Below are positions 4,592-7,946 of a stretch of DNA of 7,946 nt, in pieces. The position numbers and the translations under genes were made by a program. Position 1 is the stretch's first letter. Each line of letters starts with the position of its first letter. This DNA comes from Planctomycetota bacterium. GTDB lineage: Bacteria; Planctomycetota; PUPC01; DSUN01. The DNA is taken from assembly GCA_016872875.1 (NCBI GenBank), contig VGYW01000382.1, positions 1 through 7,946 of the forward strand, read 5' to 3'. The notes beneath the pieces were generated by a model. That model saw only the letters and a list, made by a program, of their open reading frames with translations, had not been told where the DNA came from and did not search any database.

Positions 4592-7429
4592 ATGGGCAAG
4601 TGGCAAAGAGCGGTCGTGGTGGCGTGCGTCGCTCTGGCCGCCGCGGTGGCGGCCGGGGCGGGAGCGGCGTTCAGCGAGGCCCGCATCGCGGACATGCCGG
4701 CCGCCCGCTTCGGCAGCGGGGCGGTGGCGCTCGGCGGCAAGTGCTACGTCTTCGGCGGCTACCTCGGCAGCTTGGAGGCGCTGGTGGACACGATCTTCGT
4801 GTACGACATCGGCGCGAACTCCTGGCGCGAGGCGGCGGGCAGGATGCCCTACGCGGTTGACGGCTTCCCGAACGGCGTGGCGGTCTGGAACGGGAAGGTC
4901 TACATCAGCCCCGGCATCGGCCCGACCCGCAGCAACGGCTGGGGCCGGCACCAGCGTGTCATCGAGTTCGACCCCGCGACCGAGACGGCCCGCGAGCGGG
5001 CGTCGTTCGGCGCAACCGTGTGGGGCGTAAGCCCCGTCACCATCGGCAGTTACATCTACTGGTTCGGCGCCTGCGGCATCGGCCAGGAGAGCAAGATATG
5101 GCGCTACGACCCTGCCGCCGACACAATAGCGCACGTGTGCAACCTGGCCGGCGGGCCGAGGAACGCCAACGCGGTGCTGGGCGCCGACGGGCGAGTCTAC
5201 GTCATGGGCGGCCAGTACATGGGCCAGGCGAAGCTCCACATAGACATCTACAACCCCAGCACCAACACCTGCGTGGTCGCCCCGACGCGGCTGCCGCACC
5301 ACATGGAGTACTTCTGGCCGGGGCCGGGCAGCCTCATCTACATGGCTCGGGGGGTGGACAGTGCCCAGGTGTGGGCCTATGACACTGCCTCAGGGGCCAT
5401 CTCGAACACCGGCTACACCTGCGCCTTCCTCACCACGCGCTGGCAGAGCGGCATGGCGCACGAGGCGGCGACCCGCTCCGCTTACTTCTTCGGCGGCTTC
5501 CAGCCAAACGCCGGCGTCTTCCTGATGAACGATGCCTACGTGCTCAGAGAAGGCCCGCAGCTCGGCTCGCTCAAGTGGGTCTTCCCCACCAACAAATGGG
5601 TCTCGTCCTCCCCCGCTCTGGCAGACGACGGGACCATCTACATCGGGTCGTGGGACGGGCACCTCTATGCCATCAACCCCGACGGGACGGAGCGGTGGGC
5701 GTTCGCGAGCGGGCAGATGCGCTCCTCGCCCGCCGTTGCCGCCGACGGCACGATCTACGCGGCCTCGGACAACGGGAGCCTCTACGCCGTCAACCCCGAC
5801 GGCACGCAGAGATGGCAGTTCCCCCTGGGGGCCGCCACCGCCTCCACGCCCGCCATCGGCGCAGACGGCACGGTCTACGTCGGCGCGATGAACGGCAAGG
5901 TCTTCGCCCTGAGGCCCGACGGCTCGCTCAAGTGGCAGTTCGCCACGGGCTGGGAGGTCCACTCCTCGCCCGCCATCGCCCCAGACGGCACCATCTACGT
6001 CGGCTCGTACGACACGCGGCTCTACGCCCTGAGCCCGAGCGGTGCCCGGAAGTGGGACTTCGCGACCGGCAACATCATCGTCGGCGGCCCCTCCATCGGC
6101 GCCGATGGCACTGTCTACATCGGCTCGGCCGACCACAACTTCTACGCCCTGAACCCCGATGGCTCGCTCAAGTGGGTCTTCCCGACCGGGGAGGACATCG
6201 CCAACTCCGCCGCCATCGGCCCCGACGGCACGATCTACGTCGCGTCCAACGACTGCTACACCTACGCCCTGAGCCCGAGCGGCGCGATGAAGTGGCGGGT
6301 CTGGACCGGCAACGGCGGCTGGTCGTCCCCCGCCGTCGGCGCGGATGGCACCCTCTACGTCGGCTCCTTCGACCACAAGCTCCGCGCCATCAGCCCCAGC
6401 GGCGCAGAGCGCTGGGCGTTCGCCACCGGCGACTGCATCTACTCCTCGCCCACCATCGCGCCCGACGGCACCGTCTACGTCGGCTCCAACGACTACCTGG
6501 TCTACGCCCTCACGAGCGACTCCTTCGGGCTGGCGGGCGGCTCGTGGCCGAAGTTCCACCACGACGCCCGGAACACCGGCTGCCTGGGCGGCGCGCCGCC
6601 GTCCGACACCACCCCGCCCACCCTCACCTGCCCCGCCGACATCACGGTGGAGCAGCAGGACGCGGCGGGCACGAGCGTGGAGTTCGCGGCCACGGCGCAG
6701 GACGACCAGGACCCCGCCCCAGCCGTCGTCTGCGACCCGCCATCGGGCACTGTCTTCCCCCTCGGCACCACCATCGTGGCCTGCACCGCCACCGACGCGG
6801 CCGGCAACCGGGCGGAGGGCAGCTTCCGAGTGACCGTTGCCGACACCACGCCACCCGTCCTCGTGCCGCCAGAGGACCTCAGGGTGGAGCAGACCAGCCC
6901 CGGGGGCACCCCGGTGGACCTGGGCGAAGCGGCGGCGCTCGACCGCTGCGACGCGGCGGTGGCGATCACCAACGACGCCCCCGCCCTCTTCCCGCAAGGC
7001 ACCACACTCGTCACCTGGCGTGCCGTGGACGCCAGCGGCAACGCCGCCACTGCCACCCAGCGCGTGACGGTGGTGGACACCACCCCGCCCCAACTCCTGA
7101 GCCTTCAGGCCAGCCCCAGCATCCTCTGGCCGCCGAACAACAAGATGGCCGAGGTGGCCGTGAGCGCCGTCGTAGCCGACGCCTGCGACCCTGAGCCCAC
7201 CTACCGCATCGTCCGCGTCACGTCCAACGAGCCCATCCTCGGCCCAGGCAGCAAGAAGCCCGACTGGACCATCACCGGCGCTCACACGCTCCTCCTGCGA
7301 GCGAAGCGTACCAGCAAGAGCGGCCGTATCTACACCATCTCCGTCGAGGCCCGCGACGCCAGCGGGAACAGGGCCACCGCCACCGTTGCCGTCACTGTCC
7401 CCCACGACATGCGGAAGCCGGGCAAGTGA
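4592..7429 (+). CDS. Exported Kelch / PQQ-like propeller protein with HYR domains
   Basis: This 945-residue protein begins with a signal peptide (MGKWQR, then a hydrophobic stretch AVVVACVALAAAVAAGAGAAF, 7-27) and no lipobox. Residues about 35-323 carry roughly six degenerate Kelch blades ('YVFGGY', 'YWFGAC', 'VYVMGG', 'AYFFGG' with later Tyr/Trp). Residues 327-645 are eight PQQ-like blades of about 40 residues with consensus '.kW.FaTG...sSPAi..DGTvYvGS.d..lYAl.pdG'; 'SWPKFHHDARNTG' (653-665) closes the propeller, as is common in such proteins. Residues about 671-750 and 751-828 are HYR-type Ig-like domains ('DTTPPTLTCPADITVEQ'), and 829-945 is a third Ig-like domain ('SILWPPNNKM'). The blades are structural; binding of the PQQ cofactor is not implied. 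Likely periplasmic or secreted, for binding or surface display. There is no sorting signal at the C-terminus. It is probably transcribed alone, with strong hairpins downstream. Confidence 0.85.
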   Translation: MGKWQRAVVVACVALAAAVAAGAGAAFSEARIADMPAARFGSGAVALGGKCYVFGGYLGSLEALVDTIFVYDIGANSWREAAGRMPYAVDGFPNGVAVWNGKVYISPGIGPTRSNGWGRHQRVIEFDPATETARERASFGATVWGVSPVTIGSYIYWFGACGIGQESKIWRYDPAADTIAHVCNLAGGPRNANAVLGADGRVYVMGGQYMGQAKLHIDIYNPSTNTCVVAPTRLPHHMEYFWPGPGSLIYMARGVDSAQVWAYDTASGAISNTGYTCAFLTTRWQSGMAHEAATRSAYFFGGFQPNAGVFLMNDAYVLREGPQLGSLKWVFPTNKWVSSSPALADDGTIYIGSWDGHLYAINPDGTERWAFASGQMRSSPAVAADGTIYAASDNGSLYAVNPDGTQRWQFPLGAATASTPAIGADGTVYVGAMNGKVFALRPDGSLKWQFATGWEVHSSPAIAPDGTIYVGSYDTRLYALSPSGARKWDFATGNIIVGGPSIGADGTVYIGSADHNFYALNPDGSLKWVFPTGEDIANSAAIGPDGTIYVASNDCYTYALSPSGAMKWRVWTGNGGWSSPAVGADGTLYVGSFDHKLRAISPSGAERWAFATGDCIYSSPTIAPDGTVYVGSNDYLVYALTSDSFGLAGGSWPKFHHDARNTGCLGGAPPSDTTPPTLTCPADITVEQQDAAGTSVEFAATAQDDQDPAPAVVCDPPSGTVFPLGTTIVACTATDAAGNRAEGSFRVTVADTTPPVLVPPEDLRVEQTSPGGTPVDLGEAAALDRCDAAVAITNDAPALFPQGTTLVTWRAVDASGNAATATQRVTVVDTTPPQLLSLQASPSILWPPNNKMAEVAVSAVVADACDPEPTYRIVRVTSNEPILGPGSKKPDWTITGAHTLLLRAKRTSKSGRIYTISVEARDASGNRATATVAVTVPHDMRKPGK
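5570..6526 (+). repeat. Tandem 120-bp coding repeat, eight units
   Basis: The eight PQQ-like blades appear in the DNA as a near-exact 120-base period; only the second unit is one codon shorter. The most conserved part of each unit encodes 'DGT(I/V)Y(V/I)GS', and variants of GACGGCACC-TCTACGTCGGC recur at the same phase. Similarity at third codon positions as well as in protein points to fairly recent duplication or gene conversion, although strong codon bias could add to it. Confidence 0.8.
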
Positions 7430-7449
7430 CCCACGGAGGGGGACGGGAC

Positions 7450-7511
7450 CCGACGGGGTCTCGGCCCCGTCGGCCCTCGCACGGCGCCCCAGGACACCCT
7501 CCTGGGGCGCC
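7450..7511 (+). terminator. Tandem hairpins after the 4592 gene
   Basis: The first hairpin pairs CCGACGGGG (7450-7458) with CCCCGTCGG (7465-7473). The second pairs GGCGCCCCAGGA (7483-7494) with TCCTGGGGCGCC (7500-7511), a perfect 12-bp stem with a five-base loop, followed by TTCT. The T-run is poor, so termination may be weak or Rho-assisted, but position and stability fit a terminator. Confidence 0.6.
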
Positions 7512-7588
7512 TTCTATCGCCAGCCAGTCGTCCTCGTCCTCGATTCCTCTGCCTGTGGGAGGGGGCAGAAGCCGAGATCGACGGGAGC

Positions 7589-7684
7589 GGAAGACACGGA
7601 CAAACGAGTTTGTCCGTGGCACCCCCTCTTGCTTGGAGGGGAATCGTGGGTGCCACGCCCAAACTTGTTTGGGCGTGTGCGCAG
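7589..7684. repeat. Inverted pair of sibling palindromes with compensated stems
   Basis: The first hairpin is CACGGACAAAC-GA-GTTTGTCCGTG (7595-7618), the second CACGCCCAAAC-TT-GTTTGGGCGTG (7654-7677); both are perfect 11-bp stems with two-base loops. They share every stem base except two neighbouring pairs, which change together on both sides. Each is preceded on its own strand by GGGTGCC, with the first copy on the minus strand and the second on the plus, so they form a head-to-head pair. TGGCACCC (7617-7624) and GGGTGCCA (7648-7655) pair across the middle, which itself contains CCCCTC (7623-7628) against GAGGGG (7636-7641). Confidence 0.8.
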
Positions 7685-7689
7685 AACCA

Positions 7690-7729
7690 CTTTCCGCAAC
7701 AGAGCCTATATAGTTCTTGTTGCGGAAAG
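7690..7729. repeat. 40-base palindrome with central CTATATAG; possible terminator
   Basis: CTTTCCGCAACA (7690-7701) and TGTTGCGGAAAG (7718-7729) are perfect 12-base arms, and the exact centre is the palindrome CTATATAG (7706-7713). Only four of twenty symmetric positions fail to match. GCTCTTTTT follows, so on the + strand it could act as a back-up Rho-independent terminator. It could equally be a dispersed palindromic element. A related string, TTCTTGCGGAA, recurs at 7817-7827. Confidence 0.6.
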
Positions 7730-7737
7730 CTCTTTTT

Positions 7738-7779
7738 GGATGGGATGGCCCGATGGCCGGCCCATCCTGCTCGGCCATC
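7738..7779. repeat. GGATGGG / GATGGCC inverted repeats
   Basis: GGATGGG (7738-7744) pairs with CCCATCC (7761-7767). GATGGCC, present twice (7744-7750 and 7752-7758), can pair with GGCCATC (7773-7779). Several competing folds are possible. Confidence 0.5.
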
Positions 7780-7812
7780 CTCCGCCGCCTTCTCTAGTCC
7801 CAACTCAAGCGT

Positions 7813-7839
7813 ATTTTTCTTGCGGAACCCGCGAAAAAT
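7813..7839. repeat. Hairpin ATTTTTC...GAAAAAT
   Basis: ATTTTTC (7813-7819) pairs with GAAAAAT (7833-7839), and within it GCGG (7822-7825) pairs with CCGC (7829-7832) around an AAC loop, with two unpaired Ts on the left. The T-run is on the 5' side on both strands, so it is not arranged like a terminator. Confidence 0.55.
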
Positions 7840-7841
7840 GG

Positions 7842-7917
7842 CTCGAAATGCCCGATCCCTGTGGGTAGAATATGTTTGACGGAAAACGCTTCTTCCCTCA
7901 GGAAAGGGCATTTCGAG
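7842..7917. repeat. 12-bp inverted repeat around a 52-base AT-richer core
   Basis: CTCGAAATGCCC (7842-7853) and GGGCATTTCGAG (7906-7917) are exact reverse complements. The core holds a -10-like TAGAAT (7866-7871), a TTGACG (7876-7881) and a small TTCC-CTCA-GGAA hairpin (7893-7904). It could be a small palindromic element or a pair of operator half-sites for an off-window gene. Confidence 0.6.
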
Positions 7918-7931
7918 TGAAGATCAAGGAT

Positions 7932-7945
7932 ACCAGAATTCTGGT
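7932..7945. repeat. Perfect 14-bp palindrome at the window edge
   Basis: ACCAGAATTCTGGT is fully self-complementary. It is cut off at the edge, so any larger repeat it belongs to is not visible. Confidence 0.55.
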
Positions 7946-7946
7946 G

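Larger units (their letters stand above)
7512..7946. other. Gene-free right region dense in palindromes
   Basis: I see no convincing gene here on either strand. Open frames lack ribosome binding sites and read straight through hairpins. At least seven dyads are packed between 7589 and 7945 (main ones listed separately). From about 7800 the AT content rises, as in the leader of the 412 gene, so a promoter for a gene beyond the window is possible. TAGAAT (7866-7871) resembles a -10 box but has no good -35 partner. Confidence 0.6.

Noticed and set aside
5390..7405. Long minus-strand open frame, 671 codons, opposite the Kelch/PQQ gene
   Set aside because: It is the mirror of a GC-rich, strongly periodic coding sequence. 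Its composition is Gly/Val/Asp/Arg low-complexity and it has no recognisable domain.
7876..7904. Promoter starting at TTGACG 7876
   Set aside because: No -10-like hexamer occurs 16-18 bases downstream.
7330..7911. Minus-strand open frame across the right-hand palindromes
   Set aside because: It reads through five hairpins and into the 3' end of the plus-strand gene, and has no ribosome binding site or family features.
1..7946. tRNA or rRNA genes
   Set aside because: I found no T-loop GTTCGA-type signature with matching acceptor arms and no rRNA core motifs by eye; a covariance-model search would be needed to exclude small RNAs.

Overview
This 7,946-base window is GC-rich bacterial chromosome with seven genes, all on the + strand, separated by intergenic gaps that are unusually full of palindromic repeats. 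The small DUF6677-like membrane protein, the secreted Kelch/PQQ-type/HYR protein and the style of the dispersed repeats suggest a member of the Planctomycetota or a near relative. That placement is inference: there is no rRNA or other taxonomic marker here.

Layout. Bases 1-411 hold no gene, only several hairpins, a TTGG-rich stretch and a good promoter. Next comes a small DUF6788-like protein (412-762), a palindromic repeat, a second good promoter, and a four-helix membrane protein (940-1422). A GTAG-headed repeat pair separates that gene from a 62-residue two-helix membrane protein (1538-1726). An inverted array of octamers precedes a two-gene operon (1868-3300): a Gfo/Idh/MocA-type oxidoreductase whose stop codon overlaps the start of a tryptophan-rich unknown protein by four bases. 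A repeat pair with a second repeat pair nested inside it (3335-3437) follows. Then come a XerC-type tyrosine recombinase with all six catalytic residues (3495-4388) and a 945-residue exported protein (4592-7429) with a Kelch propeller, eight PQQ-like blades and three Ig-like domains. Two strong hairpins end that gene. The last ~430 bases hold no convincing gene but at least seven dyads.

The genes do not form one pathway. The oxidoreductase and its partner are the only clear functional pair; XerC is probably housekeeping, and the large protein acts outside the cytoplasm.

The most interesting signal is in the intergenic DNA. Three separate repeat pairs, two with GTAG heads like REP elements and one with a GGGTGCC head, are each two half-hairpins in opposite orientation. 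The two halves differ at stem positions while keeping base pairing, and in the GTAG families they also keep the loop. This compensatory change suggests that the folded form is what is selected or recognised, as for REP/BIME elements moved by RAYT transposases. No such transposase lies in this window.
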